Shown piece after piece: positions 1 to 11,645 of a stretch of DNA of 64,000 nt (positions are counted from its first letter, which is position 1; the number at the start of each line of letters is the position of its first letter). The stretch spans positions 105,295,001 to 105,359,000 of the forward strand of contig NC_092588.1 of the NCBI RefSeq assembly GCF_047663525.1, in the 5' to 3' direction. Below the pieces are notes generated by a model. The model made no database searches. It was not told the DNA's origin and worked only from the letters and a program-made list of their open reading frames with translations. A program made the position numbers and the translations under genes. The DNA comes from Anas platyrhynchos. Lineage: Eukaryota > Chordata > Aves > Anseriformes > Anatidae.

Positions 1-509
1 AAGACATCAAGGCCCTGGTGTGTGTCCATGGAAGGGCTACAAAGCTGCTGAAGGGCCTGGAACACAAGTCCTATGAGGAGCGGAACACAAGTCCTATGAG
101 GAGCGGCTGAGGGAACTAGGGTTGTTTAGTCTGGAGAAGAGGAGGCTCAGTGGAGACCTTATTGCTCTCTACAGCTACCTGAAAGGAAGTCGTGGGGAGC
201 TGGGGGTTAGCCTCTTCTCATAAATAACTAGCGAGAGGACAAGAGGGAATGGCCTCAAGTTGCACCAGGGGATGTTCAGGTTGGAAATTATGAGACATTT
301 ATTCTCAGAAAGAGTGGCTTTGGAACAGGTTGCCCAGGGAGGCGGTGTAGTCACCATCCCTGAGGGTATTTAAGGAAAGGTTGGATGTGATCCTTAGGAA
401 GATGTTTTATTGGGCAATGCTGGTGGTAAGGATATGGTTGGACCAGATGATCTTGCAGGTCTTTTCCAACCTTAATTATTCTATGATTCTACGATGCTAT
501 GATTCTATG
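1..509 (+). mobile_element. CR1 LINE 3' fragment, sense orientation
   Basis: The segment has the typical CR1 3' end: text encoding the last part of the reverse-transcriptase ORF and the short 3' UTR, ending in imperfect ATTCTATG-type units at about 478-509. It is 5' truncated by the window edge or by retrotransposition. It contains a perfect 23-bp tandem duplication (61-83 and 84-106) that is not part of the usual CR1 sequence. Reading frames here are broken, so no protein is called. It lies inside the ADCY1 intron upstream of the first visible exon. Confidence 0.93.
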
Positions 510-784
510 TTGTTACGGGAACTGTCTAAATCATTTGAGTGCTTGCTTTTACATGTAAGATCAAGACTGCAACACATGGGTTAAACACATCCATGGCATT
601 ACTGTGCTACTTAGAATGGAGAAATCAAGAATGACTTAGCTCTATTTTCTTCTACTCATAAAGTTTTTCTACCTAGCAGTTAAGTTCTGTTGGGAGTTTT
701 TGTTTGTCTCAATGTCCAAAACCATGTCTACCTCTGTGTTTTACTTACATATTTGAGTGTTTTTTATTTATCATTTAGTTATTA

Positions 785-874
785 TTTGAGTAAGCTTTAA
801 ATTATTTAAAGCTTACTCAAAAATTTAAAATTTTATCTATTTAAATTATAGAACTTTTGTCAAGTTCTATAATT
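785..874. repeat. Two adjacent inverted repeats
   Basis: Positions 785-802 and 804-821 are perfect 18-bp reverse complements around a single base. Only 22 bp further on, 844-856 and 862-874 are perfect 13-bp reverse complements around a 5-base loop. Both are AT-rich and could extrude as cruciforms or fold as RNA hairpins in the ADCY1 pre-mRNA. No terminal duplication or known MITE end is evident, so no mobile-element family is assigned. Confidence 0.85.
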
Positions 875-1345
875 GCTGAGGACTCCATGTTGTTTAACTG
901 AGTCTAGAATGCATGACCACTTCATTTTATTATTTTTTTATGACCCCAGTATCTATATGTGCTATGCCTGTCAGACTCCAAAATTTGTTTTGGACCAAAT
1001 AGTCTGTGTTTGTTGTGGTGCCAACTATAATTTCCAAGAGGAAAAAAATATCCCCTGACTTTGATACTCAGAGTAGCACATGACTAGCTAGCTGGACAGC
1101 AGCCGTCTTCATATTCTCTTGCACATAGTGGAGGTGTGTGAGTGCCGTATGATCCATAGTTCTTGGTTCTCCATGGAAGATTTATTTAATGTACAATAAA
1201 TAATAATGTATATCATGTCTTAATTCATGTCTTAATGAATGTTGACCTGGTTTTCACTCCAAGGGCTATTTAACAACATGCAGAGGTACCACTGTGATGG
1301 CTATTACAGAAGTGTTTATAGTGTTTACCTTTCCAGATGGGTGAG

Positions 1346-1368
1346 CAAATAAATAAATAAATAAATAT
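1346..1368. repeat. (AAAT)n microsatellite
   Basis: About five near-perfect AAAT units. A second run of the same unit is at 1961-1986. Confidence 0.9.
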
Positions 1369-1960
1369 TTGTATTTATTAGCATAATAAAAATCTGAGTA
1401 TTAAAAGCTCTGGGAAAATTGTTGGTAGGAAATAGTATGTGTTAAAATTGCCTTTGAATAATAGGCAGACTCTAAACTACTAATTGTTTAACAACCATTA
1501 AGAAGAGACAAGGGAAAAAAACATCTTCAGTGATGGTTCTCCTCAGCTCCTGGACTGCAGGAGTCCTGTACATGGTTTAACAGCATTCTTGGTCATGTTT
1601 CCCTGTGGCTGAAGTATTATTTTTTCATTAAATATTAGGCTTAACTTGGTTATCTTCTCAGTAGCAGAATTTTTAGAAAATTGTTCACATAAATGCACAT
1701 GATCTTCAGAAATTTTCTTCCATTTTACAGGGTGAGTGTAGTGGTTCGTTGTGCAAACACTGAATTGCATGAACTACTAATAGAGCTGGAGATTCACATA
1801 TCCCAGTTGCCAGCCAGTGCAGTGTGAAAGACTTGAGATAACATGGTGCAAGTTTAGGAAGTTCTGCTGGTGCTAGCTCATGATTGGAAGAACTTCAGAC
1901 TCCAGGGCTATTCTGGAAGTTCGCATATTTTTAGTAATCTGATTGCAGTGCTAATCCTGT

Positions 1961-1986
1961 AATAAATAAATAAATAAATAAATAAA
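1961..1986. repeat. (AAAT)n microsatellite
   Basis: About six AAAT units in the same ADCY1 intron. Confidence 0.9.
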
Positions 1987-4821
1987 ATCTCTGATGAATA
2001 AAACAATTAGTGGCATACAGCTGCAATAGAAAGGCTTTTGTCAATATTTTTTTGATTTACTTCATCATGAACCACAAACAGTCTAGTACTAACTAAATGA
2101 TATTTTAAAACTGAAAGTATCCTGCAAATTATGACATTATTAAGAAGAATATATTGTTAGATTCCCAGTGATCTATGCTAATATTAGAGGAAAGCACCAA
2201 ACTGTGTTTTGAGAAAAAGCAGACAAGCAAAGCTGACTTTTAAAACTGCATTTATGAGAAAAGTTAATCTAATGCAAATACATCTGTTACATAACAAGAA
2301 CAGAAGTAATGCAGCAAGTTTTAGGTATACTATGTGATGAAAAACAAACGAACAAACAAAAGAAAGCATATTTTCTAACTGATAATGAGTCAGTAAAACA
2401 TTTATATTGTACTTACTGTTCACATGTCATTGGTCATAGAGGTTCTTTTTGGTTTTGTTCACTTTTTTCTGTGTCAAATTTCACTTTTCTGAATATCACA
2501 GTATTTTCAGAAACAATTATTTTATTTTATTTTTTTAAACAGGCAATGGGAAGATAATTTTGGTTTTTACATAACACCGTTGAGAAACTTTATGTGCCTC
2601 ATATGACAATAGCTGTAAATAGCAAATATAAGAGCATTTCCCTTATTTATGACTCTTAATCACTTTTTCATATATAAATGAATCAACAAAGCTAAAAATA
2701 AAAAACAAATACAACAAAAAGTTCATGAGGAAGCTAAAACTGACACAAATGTGTTTTTTTTTATCCAGGATTTGTAACAAGAGGAAAGTAAAAATAATGC
2801 TATTATGTTACTGATTGTTGCATTCTTTAGGGAATACTAGAATATCATTTACCTATCTTTTCTAATGTGTTACACCTGTAAGAAATATGTATTCTATGAT
2901 TGGCAGGCAAGACTTGCCATGTGTACATACACTTTGCGTCCAAAAATCCTGTCCTGCAGACACTGTGATGGGTCTGTTCTCTGTGGTTTTAGTGCCACCT
3001 TCAGGTACAAGGATCATGTTTCTGGAGCACCAGTGCCCAATTTCTTTTTAGCTGTATCCTGAAAAAGTGGATTTCCATGTGATAACTAGTCAGTTGGTGG
3101 CATTACTACTGCATTTTTATGCCTATTAAATAGCCATCTGAGAGCTCAAGTGATAAAACAGTACAGACATGTACTGAACAGATATGTAATGAGTTACCAG
3201 CAATGTATATGCTGTGGGATGCTGTGTGACTGCATAAAATGTGATAACTGCTTATTATATTGGTGTGAAATGCCATAGTACCAAAGAACATTCTAAATTT
3301 TTTCACCAGATGTGAAGAAAAAACAAAGCTTCCTTTTAAATACTGCATCTTTTCAAATACAGTTAAAGTCTGCAAAATGACCTAGGTGCCACGAATACCA
3401 AACAGGTATACAAAAAGTAGCATGTTGAAAATGATATCACTCATGCCTATGGATTTTGTTTATTTTTTATATTGTCAAAATAATCTATCTTGTTTTTTGA
3501 ACCAGCAGCTACTGTGTGAATATCATGGTAGCAGCTTTCCTTAATGAGCCAACAGGAACAGGGACAAATACATGAAGATTTGGTTGCTATTTAGCTGCCT
3601 GAATAATATTTCCACCAAGAATGTAAACACCTGTGATCTGTGTTATTTTATTCTTTCTGCAGCCTCAAGTTCTCCTCCCTTTGCAATGTCTATTTTGCCT
3701 GGGAAAGGGTGATGCCTATACATCCTTTTATCTCAGCTACTCAAAGAGTAGCTTTGAGCTCAGGAGTTCATGAGTCACAAGGAGAGAAGAAAATTTTCAT
3801 TTGCATTTCCCTGAAAGGCAGAAAACAGGAAGATCAAAAAAGGTCCAGAAAATATGTCATTGGTTTGCTTTCCTCCTCAGAGGGCTGTGTGATAGAAAGT
3901 GAAAATCAGAATGTAGGGCTCAAAGCACCTCTCAGAACAAGGAGCAAATAATGTTGTGGAAGAGTTTAAGAAGGATTAGGCTGGAATTTGCAAACCTAGG
4001 AGTTCCAAAATGAGATTTCTATATAGTTAGTATTTTTCAGGTAAAGGATCTGATTTTTAGAATTGCTTCCTTATGTGTGGCCCTCACTGGCTCCTGTGAC
4101 CAAAGTCACTTAAAATAAGACACAAGAACCTTGAGTAAAATAAGACACAAGACCTTAGCTGTGTTAACTCTTAGACACTTTCTTAATGCTGTCATTCTCA
4201 TGAATTGTAGAATCTCTGTTGTGCACAGGAATTGTGTATGTATTCATGACAAATACTGTTGTAATTAAAGACAGCCGTAGAAATAATTATTTTTACATTA
4301 AAATATATATTAATTTTTAAATTGCCTTTCACTCTTGAGGATGTCCAAATATAAAACAGTTTTCTCTGTTAAATCTGTTTTACCAGGTCAGTTTCTATTT
4401 TACTGCAAAGTGTCATAGATTTGCTTTAAACACTGGTGATTCTCTAGGCTTCCCTTTTTTGAAAGGTGGTTCAGATAGTGCTGTCAGTATTTCTACCTAC
4501 CTAAAAAAGAAGTAATTCACCTCTAATGTCAATGTGACTTAAGGGGAATTATTAATAGCTTTTTAAGAGTGCTCATTTAAAGAGCAGAGGTCCATGTGAG
4601 ACACCAATACACAGTTGATTAAGCCCTGAAAGTAGTCATCAGCCTAGTGACTTTAGAATTAGTAAGAACTTAAAAGTAAAAAACCCCTGATGCTACTGTT
4701 CTCACTCTACTTCATAGAAATTGTTTCGCTCAGTTTAATTTCAAAGTATGTTTTTGATGGTTTCAGTTAATTTTTCTTTTTTACATTTTGGAAAAGATTT
4801 TCTTTTCCTTTATCCCTACAG

Positions 4822-4938
4822 GCAGAAGAAGAGAGAGATGATATGGAGAGAGTCAAACTGGATAATAAACGAATTCTCTTCAATCTGTTGCCAGCACATG
4901 TCGCACAGCACTTTCTTATGTCTAATCCAAGGAATATG
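4822..4938 (+). CDS. ADCY1: ADCY1 coding exon (start of C2 cyclase domain)
   Basis: First visible coding exon of adenylyl cyclase type 1, the calcium/calmodulin-stimulated membrane enzyme that converts ATP to cAMP. It encodes 39 residues in phase 0/0, from AEEERDDMERVK to HFLMSNPRNM, with an acceptor after a pyrimidine-rich tract (TTATCCCTACAG) and a GTAAAC donor. It is the juxtamembrane helix and start of the second cytosolic catalytic domain (C2). The motif LFNLLPAHVAQHF marks the class III cyclase entry helix. ADCY1 is chosen over other isoforms from the whole set of six exons, the C-terminal tail, and synteny with IGFBP1. The transmembrane and C1 exons lie upstream of the window. Confidence 0.95.
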
Positions 4939-6160
4939 GTAAACCAAGATAAGGTTTAAATGTATGGTAATGTTGTATAAATGTGACCATTTGCAGCTTG
5001 GGTCAACTTTCAACTGTATGCTTTCAAGAAAAGCTTGGACTTATAAAATTGCATTCAAATTAAAATAAATGGGTTTGTAAATACTTGTATGCAGGAATTA
5101 GATCAGGATTATTTCTTTCTCTGTATTGTCCTCTTTCTCTGAAGAATTTTAAGAAAAAGCAGGATAAGGGAATTCTGTATTATTCAACATCAATGCAGCT
5201 GAGTGTCTGCATGCAAATCAAAAATTTATTTTTCAATTAAATTAGAGGATTGGAATTTATCCGAGTATTTCATGAGCTCAGTTTGGTTCTGAGTGGTGAG
5301 GTGTGTGAATTGCCAGAAGCTTCCATTTGAACCACTCTAGTTCTGTAAATACACCATATTACCAAACTCAGCCTTTAAAAGTAAAAACAGAATTTTACTC
5401 ATCCAGAGAGGCTACAGTAGCTTTTAACCTCAAAGTCCACAGTGATGAAGTGAACACTGGTTCAAGAAGACATTACCACATTTTTTCTAGAGCAGCTGCA
5501 ATAACTGCAGCAATTGTGGCCATAATAACCACAATACTGCTCTTCTAAATTATGAGTCTCTGTGCTTTGGAGTTTGGACTAATATATTTAAACTGCAGAA
5601 CAGCAATTATACTTCTGTTAGCTCTCTGAATTCTTAAATAGGAGCTTTACCAGGCAGAATAAGATTATATTGCTAATGCTGAATACAGGACTCTGCAACT
5701 CAGGGAAAGAGATGAAAAAGCAAGGCTGCTGGTTTTGTGCTGCAGGGTAAGACTGTCCTATTTTAACCATAAAACAGAACTGAGAAAATGCAATGGTATT
5801 TCTCACACAATAAAAGAAGTTCTAAAACTGTTCAGACTTTCTATGAATTTTTCAGTCACTTCATCCCTACACAGGGAAAAGAGACTACATTTTGTTGTTG
5901 TTGTTGTTTGTTTGTTTTAAATGGCTTTAATAGCTTAGGTTTTACTTTTATGCTGTGGATTTTTTTTAAGGAAAGAGATATTGCATTTATTTATTTATAT
6001 TCAATAGGAGTGTCTCTCTCTCTACCCAAACTGATGGCTTTTGTCCTAGCTATCCAGGCAACTGCTCTTGCTGCTTAGCACTAGAATAGGTATCATAATA
6101 ATGATGTCTGTTTTAGATTAAACTTTTTAAACAAAAAATATATCTGTTCATGTACTGCAG

Positions 6161-6307
6161 GACCTTTATTACCAGTCATATTCACAAGTGGGAGTGATGT
6201 TTGCTTCCATCCCAAATTTCAATGATTTCTACATTGAACTGGATGGCAATAATATGGGAGTGGAGTGTTTACGCCTGCTAAATGAAATTATTGCTGATTT
6301 TGATGAG
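6161..6307 (+). CDS. ADCY1: ADCY1 coding exon (C2 domain, beta1-alpha)
   Basis: Encodes 49 residues, phase 0/0, between TGTACTGCAG and GTAAGG splice sites. The peptide begins [20 protein letters not shown] and contains [20 protein letters not shown], a segment characteristic of type 1 cyclase C2. In membrane cyclases the metal-binding aspartates are in C1, and the C2 SIPNFNDFY segment occupies the equivalent position without them; here too there is no FTxD metal motif, as expected for C2. The intron before it is 1.2 kb and carries no recognised gene. Confidence 0.95.
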
Positions 6308-6701
6308 GTAAGGTCTAAATGATTTGTATTTTGATCATATCAGTTCTACCAAACTTCTATCAACAGAGGTTTTTTGTAAAAATTCAACATATTTTGAACT
6401 GTTTAATAAAACAGTACTATATTGAAAATCAACTGGGCCTCTCTCCAAAGTGCCTGTTTTGTACATTTGAGGACATGAATCTGACTTCAAATTCCTTTAC
6501 TTTAAGAAATGTATTAAAATGCAAGTCAGTGGTATTTTCTTGTTTGTTTGTTTGCTTGTTTTTCTTTAAATGACCACAAAGATAGCAAGCCTCAACTTAC
6601 CAAACATAATATGGTTTAATCAAGTTGCACATTGTTTGTTAACTATGGTTGCTTGTCTAAAATATTATGTAATATTTAACAGTTTTATGTTTTAAACAAA
6701 G

Positions 6702-6800
6702 CTTATGGACAAAGAGTATTATAAGGACATAGAAAAGATCAAGACAATTGGAAGTACATATATGGCAGCTGTGGGACTTGTACCTACTTCAGGAACTAAG
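6702..6800 (+). CDS. ADCY1: ADCY1 coding exon (KTIGSTYMAA motif)
   Basis: Encodes 33 residues, phase 0/0, ending in GLVPTSGTK before a GTAAGA donor. It carries EKIKTIGSTYMAAVG, the conserved C2 strand whose lysine contacts the adenine ring in solved cyclase structures (family knowledge). The acceptor AAACAAAG has a poor pyrimidine tract, but the exon is fixed by the protein match on both sides. The preceding intron is only 394 bp. Confidence 0.94.
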
Positions 6801-7300
6801 GTAAGAAGATTTTATATGACAGTCAATGTGGTGGAACTGTTCTTGTTCAGTCTTCAGAGGAACACCAGGAATACAACCAACTCAGTGTGATTACAGATAG
6901 CTTGTTTTATTTCTTTACAACAACTTAAATCTGAAATTCAAATAACATCATTAGCTTGAAAAGAAAAATTGCTATCCTAGCAACTTCTCACATGCCTGCA
7001 TTTGCATTTGATTGTCTGCAAATCTGGATTCTTTGTAAAGAATCTGTGTAAAAAGCTCCTAAGTCAGAATGGTAGTATTTTAAACCCAGAATCTATTTAC
7101 TAGATTTGTATGCAGCATCTGGAAAAACAGAATCCCCTGGCAGAATACCAAATATATTGTGTTCAAATTAATAATTACATTTAAAAGGCATAATGTATTA
7201 ATAAACTATTAATAAAATTAATTATACAAGCAATATAATGAACACATGAAGGCAACCCATACATTCAGATTTCCCAGAATCTCCTGAGACCTCTTCCTTA

Positions 7301-8010
7301 TTCATAGAATCATAGTATCATAGAATGGTTTGGATTGGAAGGAACCTCAAAGATCATCTATTTCTAACCCCTTTGACCAGGTTGCTCAAAGCCCCATCCA
7401 ACCTGGCCTTGAACACTTCCAGGGTTGGGGTATCCATGACTTCTCTGGGCAACCTGTTCCAGTACGTCACCATCTTCATCATGAAGAATTTCTGCCTTAT
7501 ATCTAAACCTGCCCTCTTTTAGTTTAAAACTGTTACCCGTTGTCTGATCACTGTTAGATCAGATAGAGTTTCAATGTAAAAAATGTTTCAAAACCCTGAT
7601 AGAGTTTCTCCTCATCTTTCCTGTAGGGCCCCTTTTAAATACTGAAAGGCCTCTCTAGAGCCTTCTCATTTCTAAACTAAATAACCCCAGATTTCTCAGC
7701 CTTTCTTCATAAGAGAGGTTTTCCAGCCCTCTGATCATCTTCATGACCCTCTTCTGGACCCACTGTAACACATCTATATCTTATCTGTGTGCCAGAGCTG
7801 AACGCAGTACTCCAGGTGGGGTCTCATGAAAGCAGAATAGAGGGAGAGAATCACCTCCTTTGACCTGTTACATACAATCTCTTTGATGCAGCCCAGGATA
7901 TAGTTGGCTTTCTGGGCTGCAAGCACACAGTGTGTCATCTGCAAACTTGTTGATGGTGCATTCAAATCCACTGCCCATGTTGCTGACAAAGATGTTAAAT
8001 AGTACTGCAA
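7301..8010 (-). mobile_element. CR1 LINE 3' fragment, antisense, internally deleted
   Basis: Read on the minus strand this is a CR1 3' end: the tail units (ATTCTATGA-like) lie at about 7301-7325, and the 3' part of the reverse-transcriptase ORF runs to about 8010. The minus-strand frame at 7774-8028 still shows CR1 pol text such as [16 protein letters not shown]. The junction near 7930 jumps between parts of the CR1 consensus as I recall it, suggesting an internal deletion. The element is inactive. Confidence 0.9.
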
Positions 8011-8213
8011 ATGCTTTGCAGAACTCATGCATATGGTTTAAAATTTTAAAAATAACACTGAATTAGAGGGTAAAAGCAAAATGAGGCAGAAGATGGCCTG
8101 TAAATTTTCTAAGAACAACCAACAGCATTAAATGAATAAATAAGGCAACATTGAAATCAACTATTAGAATCACAGTGGAGTGTATCACAACTTACTTTCT
8201 GGTCTGCAAGGTG

Positions 8214-8246
8214 CTTTATTTATTTACTTATTTATTTATTTATTTT
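8214..8246. repeat. (TTTA)n microsatellite
   Basis: Roughly seven TTTA units with one CTTA variant. Confidence 0.85.
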
Positions 8247-10508
8247 AATTTTTCCTAGAGTAGAAATCTGGACATTATAAAAAGACATTTTTAAATGTTG
8301 AGTTTATGCTGAAAATGTTTGACTCCTGGTTCCTGAGGAAGGCAGAAAATTCTTTGAATTTTGTTCCGTATGATCTCATACAAACAGGCAAAGGCATACT
8401 TTGTGTCTGGTATAAATGCTCTTTGAACTATAATCCTGAAAACACGTGTGTTATTGCTTAACTTCAGTAGCATATGTTCCAAAACCTAAACATGTTTATC
8501 TCTTGTATTTTATAGTTGCTAACTGAAGGGTCAGCTGAGTTAGTCCAGTACTAAAGGTACTGCTCTGAGCTTATCATATTAACGTATTTTAAATCGCTGC
8601 AGATGGTCTTGTACAGGACCCTGGGTTTTCCTGAAATCTTGGGGCAAATTTTGATCTTTTCTGTACAGGTAGAATTTATTTAACATTCCAAACTCTCAAA
8701 AATTTAAAGATCTTTTGTGATCACAGATAATATTTTCATTTGTAACTTGGGTTTTCAATTCTTCTGTGATATTTTCTGTGATGCAAGTGGGCAGGAATTG
8801 TTCATGTCCTCTTGGCAATTTCCTGCTAGGTCTTCAGCATGCAGCCATTTATTAGAAGTATGATGATCCTGGGTAGCCTACCATGTCCAGACAATCACTG
8901 CCCTGTCCACACAGTCCCTGGACTGCCCTACAGAGCCAGATATGTCCACTGTAAGCCATACCAGACTCAAGTGCTTCTGGTCTCCCCTCTGCGAGGGGTA
9001 TACCAGCTTCATAAGAAAATCTGATGCAGCCTCTAATTGTGTGCCATGGATTTTGGGCTAGGTTTAGGACATGAGCACAAGTTGTGTATGTGGTTAACTC
9101 TGCTCTTAACTGAAAATACTTACACACATAGGAACTCAGTACACTTATAAAGTTAAATATTTTAATCCCATATTTTGCAGGACTTTTTTTTTTTTTCTGC
9201 AGCTTGACTTCAGCAGGTGCCTATAGCAAATTCACATTGCCTCTGTCAGGGTGGTTTTGCTGTGACGGTTATGCCAGTCTTTCTATTAACCTTTCTTTGG
9301 TTATCTAAATAAATAATTCATTGCTAGTTACAGCATCAGGGCAGCACACTTACCAGGTTCTTTGTAGATCTGCAAAATGTAAGTTCACTGCATGTGTGGA
9401 GTCCTTGTAAATTACATCTGTGATTTTACTAGGATCCTGACTTTTTTGTGGTTTTCAGTGCAAGTTCAAAAGAGTGTGGCAGTAATCCTTTTGAGAGACA
9501 TATGCCATCTATAGTAAATCCTGTATTTGTGACCTGTCATCTCTCCTGCAACCATGAGAGGCAATGCAGGAAATCAAAGTATGCATCAGGCAAGAACACA
9601 TTGGAAGGAAAAGGAATATAAAGATTAGAGATTTAATAAAAGCATAGACTTCTCTTTGTTCCAGACATTCAGTATTCTTCACCCTCTCTGTTAGAAGTGT
9701 AGCCACCAGCTTTTTTATCTTTAAACTTAATTCCTATTCTTTGTCTTTATGAGGCTGGAAAAGAGTGGAGCTAGCTGACATTGCAAGAAACGTGTAAAGA
9801 AAACTATCCTTCCAAAAAACTGGGACTTGCCCAAGTTTTTCATTTTAATCATTTTTTGATTGTGTTTTCTCTATTTTTTTTAATTTCCCAAACACGTGGA
9901 GGACCACTTTCAAATTAAGCTGAGAAAAGCAAATAGCAGCCTGTTTCTCAGGTTTCTGAGGCACAGTCAATTTATAAAATCTCACTATCATGTCAAAAAT
10001 CCAGTAATCTCTCATCTCATGCCAGCTACCACAGCCATGTTGTGAAACACCATACTGAAGCTAGACAGCCAATGACCCTGTATTTCTTTCACCATATCCT
10101 ACCTTTAGCCGACTTTCACTTTGTAAATCTGTTCAAGAATTCATATTTATTATTCAAATAAAAGTACAACGTGAGAGCAACAATACTGAGTCAGGTCAAA
10201 GGTCCACCCTGGTAACCTATCTTTAATGAACCAACAGTAGATACTGGGGGAAGGGTATGAGTTACAGAGCAAACATGCAAATCTCTGTTTTCTACTTTCT
10301 AATGATATGCTGTTTAAGAAATTCTAGATCTACAGATAATATCTATTTACCAGTTCATAGCAAATGTTTCTTCCATTAATTTGTATAAGTATTTTTGAAT
10401 CTAACTAAACTTTTTGAATCAACAATGTTCTCTGAAAATGAGTTCAACAGTTTAATTAGACTGTAGGTGTAAAAAGTATTTCTTTATGTTTTGTTTTGGG
10501 GGGTTCTT

Positions 10509-10735
10509 CTTCTTTTTCTTTTTCTTTTTCTTTTTCTTTTTCTTTTTCTTTTTCTTTTTCTTTTTCTTTTTCTTTTTCTTTTTCTTTTTCTTTTTCTTTT
10601 TCTTTTTCTTTTTCTTTTTCTTTTTCTTTTTCTTTTTTCTTTTTCTTATTTCTTATTTCTTTTTCTCTTTCTTTTTCTTTTTCTCTTTCTTTTTCTCTTT
10701 TTATCTTTTTATCTTTTTATCTTTTTATCTTGATA
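10509..10735. repeat. (TTTTTC)n hexanucleotide array
   Basis: About 21 near-perfect TTTTTC units up to about 10635, followed by about 100 bp of degenerate variants (TTTCTC, TTTTTATC). The + strand is pyrimidine-only over most of the array. No gene is called from the long Phe, Leu/Phe and Ser/Phe frames it produces in all three + frames. Confidence 0.97.
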
Positions 10736-11130
10736 CTTCATTATTTTATTTGATCCTTTCTGGTTCTTTTGCTGTAGTTCATTTAGGTATGTTTTATAAC
10801 AAATCACTTCAGCTTGCCTGGAAAGGAAAGAAAATAGAGCTGTTCTGTATCTCGCAGGATTAAACATAACAGGAATTTTGTCAATGGGAACAACATGGAC
10901 CCATGGAGCTGGGATCTAGCAAAATCCCCAAAGGGAGAAAAGGGCAGAAACTGTAGCTATTAATAATCATCAGGCAAAGTAGTTTTGTAAGAAACCAGGT
11001 TATATTCTGTGAAATGCTCACAACAAACATCTGCAGCTCTCTAGCAACAGAACAACTTAACCATGGGAACTGTGCTTTCCATTCTTCCCAGAAATCAGAA
11101 AAAAAAGAGGAGTGGAAAAGGAAAAAAGAG

Positions 11131-11338
11131 GGAAGGGAAGGGAAGGGAAGGGAAGGGAAGGGAAGGGAAGGGAAGGGAAGGGAAGGGAAGGGAAGGGAAG
11201 GGAAGGGAAGGGAAGGGAAGGGAAGGGAAGGGAAGGGAAGGGAAGGGAAGGGAAGGGAAGGGAAGGGAAGGGAAGGGAAGGGAAGGGAAGGGAAGGGAAG
11301 GGAAGGGAAGGGAAGGGAAGGGAAGGGAAGGGAAGGGA
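11131..11338. repeat. (GGAAG)n pentanucleotide array (AAGGG class)
   Basis: About 41 perfect copies of the 5-bp unit in 208 bp, purine-only on the + strand. It ends 193 bp before an ADCY1 exon. All reading frames through it encode Gly/Arg/Glu/Lys or Pro/Phe/Ser/Leu repeats and are not genes. The perfection suggests a recent and probably polymorphic array. Confidence 0.98.
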
Positions 11339-11530
11339 GAAAGAATCAGTATTTGAGAAAATAGTGCATATGCTGGAATCATCATCAAAAGTTCCTTTCA
11401 CGGGCAGCATAATAGGTTAAATTCCTTCCCTAAGCCATCCAACTTGTGCCTTTCATTGTTTTTCATATCGGTATTTCAGCTGCTTCTTAGTACCAAACTA
11501 ATCTAATGTTTAACACCATTTTGTTTCTAG

Positions 11531-11645
11531 GCTAAAAAATCAATTTTTTCCCATCTGAGTGCACTGGCAGATTTTGCAATAGAGATGTTTGACGTTCTTG
11601 ATGAAATCAACTATCAGTCTTACAATGACTTTGTCCTACGAGTAG
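11531..11645 (+). CDS. ADCY1: ADCY1 coding exon (C2 domain core)
   Basis: Encodes 38 residues plus one base (phase 0/1), from AKKSIFSHLSALADFAIEMF to YNDFVLRVG, with TTGTTTCTAG acceptor and GTAAGT donor. The segment FAIEMFDVLDEINYQSYNDF is the long alpha-helix of the C2 fold and the strand leading to the glycine-rich [13 protein letters not shown] turn, which is completed by the next exon. Confidence 0.95.

Larger units (their letters stand above)
510..4821 (+). other. ADCY1: ADCY1 intron, upstream of first visible exon
   Basis: No coding exon is recognisable. The sequence is AT-rich and holds (AAAT)n runs at 1346-1368 and 1961-1986, a pair of strong inverted repeats at 785-821 and 844-874, and a 22-bp imperfect tandem duplication at 4111-4156. 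The open frames here are short and show no homology I recognise. It is read as intron because 4822 begins a phase-0 internal ADCY1 exon and the upstream exons are absent. Confidence 0.75.
6801..11530 (+). other. ADCY1: ADCY1 intron with CR1 and two microsatellite arrays
   Basis: A 4.7-kb intron bounded by the exons ending at 6800 and starting at 11531. It contains an antisense CR1 fragment (7301-8010), a (TTTA)n run (8214-8246), a (TTTTTC)n array (10509-10735) and a (GGAAG)n array (11131-11338). The short open frames at 8839-9127, 9509-9706 and elsewhere show no recognisable protein. Poly-Phe/Leu and poly-Arg/Glu/Gly frames in the arrays are artefacts of the repeats. Confidence 0.85.

Noticed and set aside
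10486-10863. Long open frames made of Phe, Leu/Phe or Ser/Phe
   Set aside because: They are the three readings of a (TTTTTC)n array.
11014-11420. Five overlapping open frames of Gly/Arg/Glu/Lys or Pro/Phe/Ser/Leu
   Set aside because: They are readings of the (GGAAG)n array on both strands.
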